Source of the DNA: Pagrus major
Taxonomy: Eukaryota > Chordata > Actinopteri > Spariformes > Sparidae
Assembly (NCBI RefSeq): GCF_040436345.1
Contig: NC_133216.1
Coordinates: forward strand, 14,278,110 to 14,342,109
Reading direction: 5' to 3'
DNA length: 64,000 nucleotides
In this document: one piece after another, positions 13,928-26,431 of the stretch
How the letters are laid out: each line of letters starts with the position of its first letter
How positions within the stretch are numbered: the first letter of the stretch is position 1
The notes under the pieces: model-generated
What the model was told of the DNA's origin: nothing
Seen by the model: the letters and a program-made list of their open reading frames with translations, nothing else
The model's database searches: none
Translations under genes and position numbers: made by a program

Positions 13928-14287
13928 TAAAGGTGCACTGTGTAGTTTTGGGGAGAGAAACATCTTCATTGACACATTTTTTTTAATTCCTAAACAAACT
14001 AAATAAACAAACTCTCTTTGTTCTTATGACTGAATAAACTGAATAAACAAACTGACCTTAAAGGACAACACAACTTCATACTGTTTTACTTTGTTTATAT
14101 GTGGCGGACCCTGCCACCTTTCTAGCTTCAAACAGTGTTCTGGGGACCTTATTTTCCTCTGAGAACAGCTTGTTTATTCAGTTATGGAGAAGTTAAATAT
14201 TAGTTTGCATTATAACCTCATAAATATTGTAAATATTAAAATTCTGAGTTTGAATTTCTTCTCCAAAACTACAAACTGCCCCTTTAA
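13928..14287. mobile_element. TTAA-ended MITE, complete copy
   Basis: Left end TTAAAGGTGCACTGTGTAGT and right end, read in reverse complement, TTAAAGGGGCAGTTTGTAGT: inverted ends about 25 bp long that both run on to TTTTGG, 360 bp in all. Related copies: 58686-58762 (short) and 41285-41314 (one end). TTAA at both outer limits suggests TTAA target choice, as piggyBac-like elements have; this is inferred. Confidence 0.75.
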
Positions 14288-14837
14288 TGTCAGATCAGAT
14301 AGGTATATCAGGCTACCTTATCGCTACGCATCCTGCAAACAGCTGTGTTTAAAATAGAAAAAATATTATTAAAAATATGTTGCACCTTTCTTTCACTCGC
14401 TTTGGAAACAAATGTACGTGGCCAGATCAAGATCTTACTGACACGAGGGGTTTTTTGCTCATACGGCTGCAAGAGTCAACAAAAAATGAAAGTTGCTTGT
14501 TGCTGCTCTAAGTAAAATTCTGGGGAACATCGTGTTAAACTTGATCACAGCCCAATCCTCATCTCTGCTTGATTTACAGATTTTGACGAACAAGAGAAGA
14601 AGGTGTGGAATGAAAAAAGACAAAATATTAGGTTTTGCTGCACCGATTTGTTTTAAAAGCACATCATGGGACTGACAATGCAACGCAAACCAGACATTTT
14701 ACCTCTAAAAGTTTGTGATTGTTTCGTTTAAATAATAGTTTGAAGTCCAAATAGGTCAAATTATACTTTATAAAAAAGGCAAAGATTAGAGTAAAGTAAA
14801 GAAAAAAACAATCTGTGTATTTGAGACTTTTACATCT

Positions 14838-15027
14838 CCAGAAGGAGCCGGTCCTCTTCCTTGTTGCAACGTCATTTTTTTACAGTAGCCCAGAACAGAC
14901 AAACCAAACACTGGCTCTGGGTTTAGCAGCTACTGTAGGAGAGGGCTAGGCGAGGGGTGTTCAGTTGGTTGCAATCTGCAACCACACCACTAGATGCCAG
15001 TAAACTCTACACACTGGACCTTTTAAA
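14838..15027. mobile_element. Fish MITE remnant
   Basis: Has CAGTAGCCCAGAACAGACAA, CAGTTGGTTGCAATCTGCAA, ACCACTAGATGCCAG and ACACACTGGACCTTTTAA in order. These are landmarks I remember from a widespread percomorph element. The right end ends in a TTTTAA related to the TTAA-ended elements. Confidence 0.6.
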
Positions 15028-15216
15028 GCACTGATTCTGTAGTGAGGATATAGTAAAGTGTGAATACTGAGCATTACTTCAGGTGGGAGTTGTAAGCCGA
15101 AGCTTAATGACTCCAGCTGGTCCATCTGTCGGCTACCTGCTATCTGCTGGCCTTAATGAACTGGCTGCGAGCCCTCCGCAGACCAGCACATCTCATTAGC
15201 ACCATGTCTGCTAAGT

Positions 15217-15218
<2 letters not shown>

Positions 15219-15288
<70 letters not shown>

Positions 15289-15300
15289 TGTGTGTGGGTG
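15219..15300. repeat. (GT)n microsatellite
   Basis: About 80 bp of GT repeats with two GG interruptions near the end. Confidence 0.97.
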
Positions 15301-17559
15301 TTCTTCCACTTCCCCTCACTACCGTTTTCCTTATCTTATCACTCCGCCTTTTTTTTTTTGTGCCCCGCTCTGATCTTTTCTCTTCTATCTCATCATCGTT
15401 TTGTTTCGCCTCCCTCCGACCTCTTTGTTCTCTTTCTCCGTCACATGTCTGGAGATCTGACAAACTCCGGGAGTCCTGCAAATCGTTAGTCCACCACAGC
15501 CTCCGACATTTCTTTGCCCAGTTTCTTTACATACTCCCACATAATTATCCCTTTTTCCCAGTCCCTTTCTCCTTTGTAGTCACTCTTCTCACCTTTTCCT
15601 CCCATCTGTTGCAGATATACTGGATGTGTCTCCACTTGGAGCTGACTCAGTGCTTTCTGACACACCAATTTTCCCTCCCCTAACATTTTGCACATTCACT
15701 GCAACCCTTCATCTTCTCTTCTCCTCCTTGCATGACTTCTTTTTGCCTCTAGCTAACGTTAGCATTGCTGCCGACCTCCTGCCCTTAACCTCCCCCCAAA
15801 TCCATCTCTCGCTGACTTCACACCTCACTCACCTCCTGTGCCCATCACTTGCTTCCCTTCCTCTCCTCCCCTTCCGGCGGTGCGCTCTCACCGCAAAAGA
15901 CGTGACTACACATCCATGTAGCCCTTTAGGAGAAACCTCACCCATTTGCATGACAGGCGCTGGTGCGTTTCTCAGAGGGAGCGATGGATGGAGAGAGAGA
16001 GAGGAATTGTAGGAGAAGGTGTTGCTCTGAATTATTCATTTCTGGTCTATAGGATGAACAAATGCATCAGAACACCTGTCCTCTGTTATCTCTCCAGAGT
16101 GTGATATCTCTGTATGCTCAAAGTCATCATTTGAAGATGTCCAGCTTAAGCCCGAGTCCCCTGCCGCAGGATGGCCTTATACAGGCTGACTTTATCTTTG
16201 CACAAGGCTATGAATTTTAATAAAATATCTAGATTTAGTCACGCAACGACCTGACCCATTTATCCTGGATTAGTCTGGAAGACTCGTCAGAGAGTAAACA
16301 ATAAAGAACCTGGTCCACGAGTGTGTTCACTGACAAACAGGGTTTTTTTTGGATGTCCTTCCTCACCACACTGATGTATCAGCTCGTCTCTTTCTCTCTG
16401 CATGGCTGCAGGTTGAGGTTTTCTTGAATCAGCACCCAGCTGCAGCCCTGGCGTGTTGGGGCAGTGAATCACTTCTGATGATAGTCCTCTTTTTTTCAAG
16501 GCGTAGAGCAAAGATAGAAACACACACACACACTTTCCACAGAGGTGGAATGAGAGTTACTCAAGTGCAGGTCTTAAAAGCCTCTTCACACCAGTATTGT
16601 CTTCGACTTGGTTGTTGAGGTAGTCGTTACTTGTCATACAGTATTGGATATTGTGTCATAAATCGATGGTGTGAAAAGGCTTTCATGCTTCAACTACACT
16701 ACTTTTATTTCACTGCTGTGGTCAGAACAAGATTTTACTGAAACATGATCAGATTGTGAAACATTACGCATTTGTACATATTAAACTACACACTGGTATA
16801 TAAGGTTTTTAAGAATAGCTTGACCTTGACATCATTAAAATATTCCAGTATACGATAAATGTGATATACTTTGATTTTGCTGCAAACACATAAGAATAAT
16901 TTTGATTGTAGGACTTTAACCTGCAGTGGAGTATTTTTATGCAGCATGGTTGGTATTTTTAACCTCAGTAAAATATCTCAGTGTTTCCTCCACCACTGAT
17001 TTTCAATGCCTTATTTGAATCCACCTACTGCATTATGTATAAAGGACATTCATTATTATATATGGATTATGCATTAAGTGTAGCGGATGCAAACACTTAC
17101 GGAGGTTATGTGCATTTTTTTTTACACTAATGAGAAAAGAAGGGCTACCTGTTACAGCTCTCTAGCTCTTCTTTTGTTTTTTTTGTTTGTATAACTTGTG
17201 GTAAACCTGCAAATTATAACCCAGTAAATGTAAAAGATGCCAATTTTCCCTTAATATCCAAGCATACTGATATTTGCAACAAGGAACGGGCACTCAGAAA
17301 AAGTCTCATCCATGTACAGGTCAGAAACATAACCCACCTCTACGATTATAACTTCTATTTGGCCTTCGTCAACAAAAACAAACATCACGGGTGTTACGGT
17401 GAAGATCAACTGGAAGCGAACAAATCCCCTCAGATAATCAATGAAACTGTGAAGGATTACAGAATTACATTTTGTCGTTTATTGCAATATTAAAGTCAGT
17501 CAAGGGTATTAGTGGCAAATGTTTGACAGATGTTTTCTCTGTGTTTTTCTCTTTCACAG

Positions 17560-17617
17560 AAGTCCTTCTCTCTGGTGTTGGATGCACTGGACTACGACAA
17601 CGACACGTCAGATTCAG
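17560..17617 (+). CDS. Jagged-like gene, exon encoding the end of the MNLL/C2 domain
   Basis: The acceptor is tctctttcacag and the donor is TCAG|GTGAAG. Starting in phase 0, the exon reads [19 protein letters not shown] and matches the short third exon of JAG1, where the last C2-domain strand has the pattern LLVEAWDxxNDT. Human JAG1 exon 3 also starts in phase 0 and, as I recall, is 52 bp long. NDT is a potential N-glycosylation site. This is the most 5' exon of the gene that I can support in the window. Confidence 0.85.
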
Positions 17618-20600
17618 GTGAAGCTGCAGTGTGTGTTTGTGCGTCTGTGAGAAAGGGGAGGCTGAATAAATGAAAAGCTTGATCCTAAGATAATAAGAAA
17701 GAGTTGATTTTTTTAATGCGTACATCTATGATCCTCCTCCTCCGAAGACATATTCTGCTTGTTTAAAGTTCGAAGGCTACTTAGCAAAGTTGAGAATGAC
17801 TGTAGACAGCCGTGTCAGTGAAAATCAGATGCTGTCATCTAGGCTAATGTTATGTTTGATCGATCTGAGGGAGATCTAACCAAAGCCAGTTAGCTTTTAG
17901 CATGACCAGTTGGTGTTATTATTTTTCTCCATGATGATTGTTGACTCGCTTCCTTAATAATGTGTATTTATAATAATAAAGCTAGGTTAATTTTCAGCAT
18001 CTCTAGTCGGTGTTAATATAATGATTATATTTAGCCACTGCATTATTAATGTCGATAACAAATTAAAGACAGATCTTTCAATTAGGCATACAGGAAATGG
18101 GTCTAAAAAGTTGTTAGGCTATATTAGCTTTAGCTAAGGCTCGCTCTGACTGCACTCCGGCTAACTTTAACTAGCTAGTTACAGTCAAGGTAGTCTGGTT
18201 TTTTAACTTCTGTTTTGTTGTACCTGGAAATTTCCCTTTTTGTTTTTTAAAGTACTCAAACAAATGTTAGAGAGTGTGATTAGATTTGAAAACTTTGTCC
18301 AATATGTCAAAACTGACCCACAGGCTATTTTGCCATCTAAGCAAGGTCAGCTTTTAGCTTTTAACTAAGATCTATGGTACAATGGGTTATTTTCGGTTAA
18401 ACAGATGTCAAAAAGTCAGAGTATGGCCTTTACTTTATTTTGACCTTGGTCTATCTCTCTTACCTATAAGTATAGTTTTCAACAAGCTACATTTCCATGG
18501 AGGCAAACGGTTCATGAGAGCTTGTTTACGAGTTAGTGTGGTTTAACATGGTGGAACAATGTGAAAATATCCCCTTTGTCTCTGTGTCTGTGATCATACG
18601 CGGCTCGAAAGTCTTTTATCCAGGCCCTTTAATTTCCTGCTCGTCTCCTTGTTGTTTCTACTCATAATCAGGAAAAGCTCCGTGACAGGGAATGTGAGCT
18701 GCGTGCTATAAAAAGCATAACACGCACACACACACATACACACACACACACACACAGATGGAGACAGATGTTCCTATGCCTTCCTCATTCCTGACATGCC
18801 ACAGTCGTCCCTTTCATCCCGCCATCCCCAGTCGTATCCAAAAGATGGCTGAGATAATGAGAAACTGGGAGCTGCACCAGAGATCCTTCTCCTCTTCTGC
18901 GTTCGTCTCTCCTGTCCTCTCCATCCTCTCCTTCCCTCTGCCCTCCAGCGCTGCTCTTACATCTTGTTTGCATCATCTGTCGTTTCCACCTGAGCTCCTG
19001 ACAGCCCTTACATTGGGTCTAAAGCCGTTCACTAGGCCGGCAGCTTAGCTCAGCCCAAACACGGGCGTCCCGTAGCAGTCTGAATGGACTTATCAGGCCC
19101 TGCCGCTAATCAGAAAGGATTACCCAGCACGACTGTACCTTCTGAAACAGTCCTTGGAAATAGCGAGAAAATATGATTTCCTTTGAGCACCAACAGTCTG
19201 ACCTTCACTGAGTTTAAATAAAATGGAGCTAGTGATAATTTTGCAGGTCTTGTTTCCATAGTTTTGGTCCTCATTTTTATTGGATATGAGAACGTTTAAC
19301 TGGATCAGGGAACACAATCACATTGCTACAACAGGCATTTTTGTTTTATCACATAGAACGTGAAGATTTTCAGCTGCAAGAATGAATTTCAGTGAAAGAT
19401 TTTACTAAAAGATGTAATAACATGAACAGTATATCACACTTGAGATCCACGTCTAGAGGAGATCACGCCAGCCGCCACATCTGTCAGTATGTTGACATTC
19501 TGACCCAGTGTTCATCACTACGTACATTATTATATCAGTACCCTGTACTCATGGGTCGGACCACACCCATCTTTGAACTCAGCCTTCATTTTGATCTCAA
19601 CTACACACCTGTAAAGCTTCATGACTGCATCGTGTACGGTTGTGACAAAATCTGTCCACAGACACCTGGCAATGTACTCAGAGTCGCTTGGGCCCCGCTG
19701 GACTAGGTGTCTCCAGGAACATATTTTTGTCATTACGGCACACACACACATACGCACACTCACACTCCCAAGGTGAAAACAATACAAGCTGCTTGCTGTC
19801 TTGGCAGATAATGAGCAAGAGGAAATCATTTCATATTACAAATCACAGCGTGAATGTAGCTAATGTGGTGAAACGACCCCTGGAGGTTTGTTTAAAACCT
19901 GTCTGATCTCTGTGTCTTGCCCCACCTGACTTCTTTTTGGCAATGTCACCCAAAAAAAACCCCAGATCTCAAGATCTCAGCATTTAAAGGCACATTGTGG
20001 AGTCTTCTTGTTGAAAGTTAAAGTTATTTTCATGTTTACGTTCACTGTTTCTCACCAGAACACATTGTGCGTAGGTTTGATGCTTCATAAACATTTGCAG
20101 AGCTGATTTTTTGAAAGAAATTGAACCCTGCATTGCTAGCAGTCCTCTTCTTCTTTGTGTTTGTTGATGTATTGCTACATCTCTCAGGACATTAAAACCA
20201 CCAACAGACGATTAAACCAGTGACAAGACTATCACGCTCATGCAACAACAAAATGGCCTCCCACTCTTTGTAAAAAAATAGCTTTTAATTTCACCACTAC
20301 AGTGTTTTAATGAGCCATAATTACCTTAAAAAAGCAGCAGTTTAATTTTCTCTGTTTTCCCCTCTGCACATATTTATAGGGTCACTGAGTGTTGGATTCG
20401 CTGCTGGTTTCACCCACGTTTCAACTGTATTGACATAACACTCATAGCCACAAAATTGCCACCACCGACAGAGAGAGAGAGTGAAATTCAATATTAAGAA
20501 GCATTATAATCTGGTCCAGCTTGTCTATAAAATTCAAAACACATGTTTAGTCTTAGTGCCTTTATCCAGATGAGGATAATTTCATCGGGGAGCGTCCTAC

Positions 20601-23600
20601 ACTGGGTTAAAAAACAAAAACAAGACACATACATCGAACATAGGGGAGACATGAATGCTATCCAGCTGATCTATTGTCTTCCATAGGTCTACTGTATTGA
20701 TTTGTCGGTTCAGGGAAGTCAAAAAGGAGGCGGTTTCTCTCCTGCAGTGTTTTCTCAGCTTCTGTCAAGGGCAAGCACTTCACAGCCAGCAGCGGGGGAC
20801 AATCACCAGAGGCTAAAGAAAGAGATTTAAGTGTTTTCGATACCTGCAGACACAATCCCCCCGTGTGTCGGCTGCTTATATTTTCTCTGCTGTAAAGTTG
20901 CTGCTGTTTGTGCCATCTAATATTTAAGCTTCTCTCTCTGTCTCCATCTTTGTCTCGTCCTGTGCTCACTTGTCATGGTGCCGTCTCATCTAATCTCATC
21001 AGAGAGGAAATCAGACTCTGTTATACACCTCTCCTGCTGTGCTGCCTGATAATGTGGTTATTGTTTTCTACTCTTCTCGCTTGTTCGTATCTGGCAGAGA
21101 AACGGTGATGTGAAATTAGCCCTTTGACATGCCAGAGTCATAAAATAATGAAAAACCCACAATGCAGTGCAGTAGCATGATGAGTGTTTGGAAACCGGGC
21201 CCGCAGATTTGACTACAGGCGGAGGCCGCTGGAGTGTCCGCTCTGTTCCCACTCCACTTTTACTCTCTTAAACACACACACAGACACACACACACACACA
21301 CACACAGATACACACACACTGGCCAATATGTGCCCCTGTTTTCATTCCTTTGTGTCAAACCACAGTGACCTCATCTCTCCATCAGGCGGTTTGCAATGTG
21401 TGTGCGCTAATAGCTGCCTCCCTTCCTCTTTGGCTCTGTTTGTCACACACACACACACACACACGCACACACACGCACACACACACAGTACACCCTTCCT
21501 CAGTCCATCGCTGACTTACTCCCAACAAGTCCTCCTTTTCTGTGCTCCTATCTCACAATCTTTCCCTTTATCATCACCACCATCTCTGTAACACACACAT
21601 ACATACGTTGAGAAACACCGATATACACACGCACACACATATTCTCAGTGCTTTGTGTGTGTTAATACCCTGTCAGAGGAGATTATAAGTGAGGTGGGGA
21701 TGACAGCGCCTCTGGGAAATCCCCTCCGGGGGTCAGGAGCGCTGCCCCCAGGCCTCGTCTGGTCCTCTCTGGTGTTCAGGCTCTCTGGTGTCCCCTGTTC
21801 TCTGGTCTTATGGCCGACCCTTGTCTCCATCGATATCCGTGCCGGTATCCTTCATTCTCATTCTCATTCATTCTTCATATATCTAAGACATATCTAAGAA
21901 ATTCCAGACAGAGAAAAATGTGAAAATGTGCCTTTCTTTTTGACTTGTCTTAAGTGAAATTGTGGAAAGAGAGATTGTTGAATGGACGGTGCAGAAAACC
22001 CTGTTGAAAACACCTTTGATTATGTGATCCAAGTTTTGCTACATTTTTAAAAGAAGTTTGTGAAGAAATGTCTTAAAACTGGTTGTTTAAAAGGCCTCCA
22101 GATGCCAAGCGCCAAGAAGTCTAAAGCAATCCTGATTGATTTTTTTGTCCAGTGTTCTGAAAAAGCCTTTCCTCCTTCCCTCCTCCCTCAGGTCAGCTGA
22201 TTGAGCGAGTCCTCCTCTCCTCCATGTTGAACCCCGGTGAGCAGTGGCAGACGTACCGTCACCACGGACGGACTCTCAGCCTGGAGTACCGGCTTCGCTT
22301 CCGCTGCGATTCAAACTACTACGGACCTTTCTGCAACAAGTTCTGCAGGGCCCGCGATGACTTCTTCGGCCACTTCAACTGTGACCCCAGCGGCTCCAAG
22401 GTCTGCATGGAAGGCTGGACAGGACCAGAGTGCAAAGAGGGTGAGAGAGGAAACTGCCCACATCATATGTCATGTAAAAGTTTTGAAAATTTACGATTGA
22501 TTGATTCAGTGAGTTCAAGTCTTTAGTTTTGTTTGGTTTAGATCAATTACGAGCTGTGAAATACTCAAAAGCACACCACATACAACAAATAATTTACCTA
22601 TTACACCCTACAGGATCAATCGCCCCCCCTTGGTGCCCCTATGTTTGAAAAAACGCAGCAAACGTGCCCGCTGTGATGCTCCTGTGGTAGATTAATCCTC
22701 ATTAAATGCCCTCTACGGTGGCCCAATGTGCAAGAAAGCATGATAATATGTATCATAGTTTGTATTTTCAATTGAAAAAGTGCATGTAGCTAGTTCCTTT
22801 TTTTATCTTCGTCACCCCTGCCCCTCGGACAGCCTGAGTCCGCCATTGCTCGGTCGACGAATGTAACAAATCCGCCAATTTCTTGGCAGGTTAGTCCAGT
22901 GACGACCTACTAGACTTTGATCACAGTGACGACAAGACTCCAGGCATGCCATCAGAAATAGTTTGCTATATACAACAACAAGTTTCTTACGGTACAGTTT
23001 GTTTTTATCCAGATTAAAGGTAAATGCTGGTAGGGGGATTTTTATTACCTTTGGACGGGGCCCGGCTAGCTTTTTTCCCCTGCTTCCAGTCTCAGTGCTA
23101 AGCTAAGCTACCTATCTGCTGGTTGTGACTTCATATTTACTGTACAAACATGAAACTGGCATTCTCAATAAGAGACAAAAGTGCATGTCCAAAAATGCTG
23201 AACTATTCCTTTAACACCACGTCTGCGTTATAATTTGTCAGTGTAATGTGATAATAGATATGGTTAATGAGTTATCTGATAACAATAATTGTAATTATTA
23301 TTATTATTATTAATTTAATCTTAAGGATTTAGAGTGTGAAAAGTAAAAACTGTTCTTTAATCTAAAGTGTGTAACTTGTATAAAAAAGCTTATGAAGATT
23401 AAATGACAGGGAAGGATCTTCGTCTTTTAACATCCATTGCTCATCTTCTTTGTCCTTTATTTGGCAAACCTTCACATCTCAGTTTGCTTACAAAGTTTCA
23501 GTTTGATGCATGAATACTTTGGAAAATGTTTGTTTGCAGATAATAATTCAGCTAATATTTCCCTCAGGATAACTTTAAGCCACTGATGAGAAAAGTTAAA

Positions 23601-23815
23601 GAATGTTTTCACTTTCCATTTATTTTTCCACCGCTCCTGACAGGGGGTTTCCTCTTTAGTGATCCCTTCCAACGTTTCTTAAAAGGTTTTTCCATGAGAG
23701 TGTCTTTCAAACGTTGGCCTCTGAAATTGTTTTTGTGATTAAGGGCCGTTAAAATAAACTTGACCCCCAAACCAGCGCCATCAGCTTTTAGTGGTAGATG
23801 TGTTGTTTTGGATTG

Positions 23816-23869
<54 letters not shown>

Positions 23870-24026
23870 GTAAAGATCAGCTTCGTGATCGTCCACATGT
23901 TTGGTGGTATTCAACCCAAGAATCAGCACACATAAGTCCACACATCTATTCCCGTTAATGTCAATACTGACAGCTTTAGGATCTGTGACACTGACACACT
24001 CCTGTACATCTGTTAGCTTCAGTGGA

Positions 24027-24061
<35 letters not shown>

Positions 24062-26379
24062 AGTGTGTTTGGGGGGATTATTCTCCGTCTGTCTGTGACT
24101 CATCAGCTGGACGACCTCACTGTGTGACCTCGGAGCGCTGCCATCGTGTTGCAATGGTAAAAAGTGAATGGAGGAAGCCAGAGTGGAAACCATGGGAACC
24201 CTGAAGGACACGCAGCTAGTTTACGGACATCCTCACTTCGTCTGACTTCCTCCTCAGCAGGTCGCTGATTGGACTGCAGAGAAGCAGGAAGTCTGAAAAA
24301 TTAGTCAGGGGTCCCTCTGTTACCCCCCGCAGGTTAATGACCGTGATGAAGTTCGGGGAGTTTTTCTCCACCTGGAAACTTTTGAAGAGCTTGTGTGAGA
24401 TTGAAGACATGTTCCAACTGTTTATGAGGTTGCTCCTCCTCATGTTATGTTGCACAACTAAGCCTGTGTTTTGGATATCTGGTGATATCTGGAGGGGTTT
24501 TTCTGTCAACTGTTTTGGATTTTCATCTAACTGGCAGATATATTCAGGGTTGATTTCAGCTTTAAATGCCCTTTAACTCAACTGGGCTTCATTCCTGTTT
24601 CATAATTACTGATTTATAATCTCTAACAGCTCTCTTTTTGTTTGTGTTTGCATGTTTTTGTTCACAGCTGTGTGCAGGCAGGGCTGTCATCAGGTCCACG
24701 GCTTCTGCACTGAACCTGGAGAATGCAAGTAAGTCCGGAGATTTAAAGCAACGGGTTAGCGTTAGTTAAGTTCTGCTGGAGCAGAAACCTCCAGAACAAG
24801 TTACAGTCAATGCGACAGTAATATGATGATATAATGTTCCCAAAGGCTAATAAGCCATTTGAAGAAAACAAGTTTCACAACATTTAATAACAGCAACATC
24901 AGCCACAGTATGCACATAAAGTGACTGATGTTACTGGTTTAAAACGGTTTCTTTCAATCCTGTGAATGTGATGTGGACTTTGCGCTTCACCTCTTCAGGT
25001 GTCATTATGGCTGGAATGGCCCTCTGTGTGACCAGTGTGTGACGTTCCCCGGCTGCGTGTACGGAAGCTGCTCCGAGCCTTGGCAGTGTGTGTGCGACGT
25101 CAACTGGGGAGGACTGCTGTGTGACAAAGGTTAGACATGTGACAGAATGAAAGAAAGCCCAGATATATTAACATGGGTATCTAATTTGTGTTTGTTGGTC
25201 TGTTTCCCTTCTTCTGTTTATTTTAACATTCCTAACTTGTAGACAGAGCTGTTTATTTCAAGGCTGTCAGACTCACATGGTCCTCCCTTTAACATTTCAA
25301 CCTGACCTTTTATACCTTCATATTTCATGCCACACACAACCACATTTTTTGTCACAGATGCAGCAGTCTCTTCATCTAGCAGGCACAAAAAAAATCGCTG
25401 TTTTATCCTGTTAGGAAACCAGTAGACCCAATAATTCGACATGATGAAAAAAAACTAGTAAAAAAAACTGTTGAAAGCTGCCCATACTCAGTACCTCCTA
25501 CTATCCAGTATGCTGTGGCACAGTTATGCAAAACGTTGTCTTTTAAATCTTAATTTCAACTCTTATGGCTTGTAAGAGTATCTTTTTTTTCAGCCCTAAG
25601 ACTTAAGAAACCTGCATATTGCTCTTTAAACTCATTACAACAGAGACACAAATCAGTAACTGAGACGAACACTTAAACTTTTATCTCAATTAGTATCTAA
25701 TTTAACTGTGTAACATTTAATGCAAATGAGGATCTCCACAGCTAAACTCAGTATATAGAGGACTGTGTCATCTGCATAGAGATGAAAGACTCTTTGCTGT
25801 CTATTGTATGTTGGTCAGGGACTTGGTGTGTGTGTGTGTGAAATGTGAAATGTGAAACATTGCATGTGCAGTATATGTTTTAAGCCAGCCGTGTTTCTTC
25901 ACACACCTTCCCAGGGATGGCCTACTGATCTTCCGTAGGAGATAGCACGCAGCTCCCTCAGGGGCTTCACCTTCTTTAACTTTTCCCACCGCACTGCAGC
26001 AAAGTTCCTCCAACATTATCCCAGAATATAACTTCCCACCTCCCACCTCTGTCCCGGTGTGGGAGCTGGGATCCGGGAGCCAAGAGAGTGCCCACGGGAC
26101 GCTGTATTGTGCAGAGGAAAGGCGATAGCCTTGGGTAAGGTGAATGTGAGCGGGGCTGGGCTGGGCGCTTTCAGATAGGTGGGGTCCTGAGCTCTTTCTG
26201 AGAATTCATTCAGGCTCTGTAAAGAGCTGTGGTGAGACAAAGAGACTGTGGGCACGGAGGAGATCATTAGAGAAAGCAGAGCTTTAATCAGCTTTAACAC
26301 TGGAGACAACAGGCCCTGCAGCTACTGGCCTGCACAGTCAGCACACTGAGCCGACCTGGATGCACTTCAGCCTCAGTGC

Positions 26380-26431
<52 letters not shown>

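Larger units (their letters stand above)
1..17559. other. Non-coding, repeat-rich stretch upstream of the first Jagged-like exon seen
   Basis: No exon can be supported here. I searched for the MNLL exon of Jagged (cysteine pattern around GNCCGG and RDECDTYFKVC) and for other family exons without success. Because the exon at 17560 begins in phase 0 in the middle of the MNLL domain, this stretch is best read as intron 2 of that gene, with signal-peptide and MNLL exons further upstream. It holds several mobile elements and microsatellites listed separately, GA-rich tracts (5185-5460, 10340-10460) and otherwise AT-rich DNA. Confidence 0.65.

Noticed and set aside
15156..16012. Long open frames (175 and 128 codons) on the plus strand
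   Set aside because: They run through a (GT)n microsatellite and a pyrimidine-rich stretch. The translation is Cys-Val repeats and Ser/Leu/Phe bias without homology.
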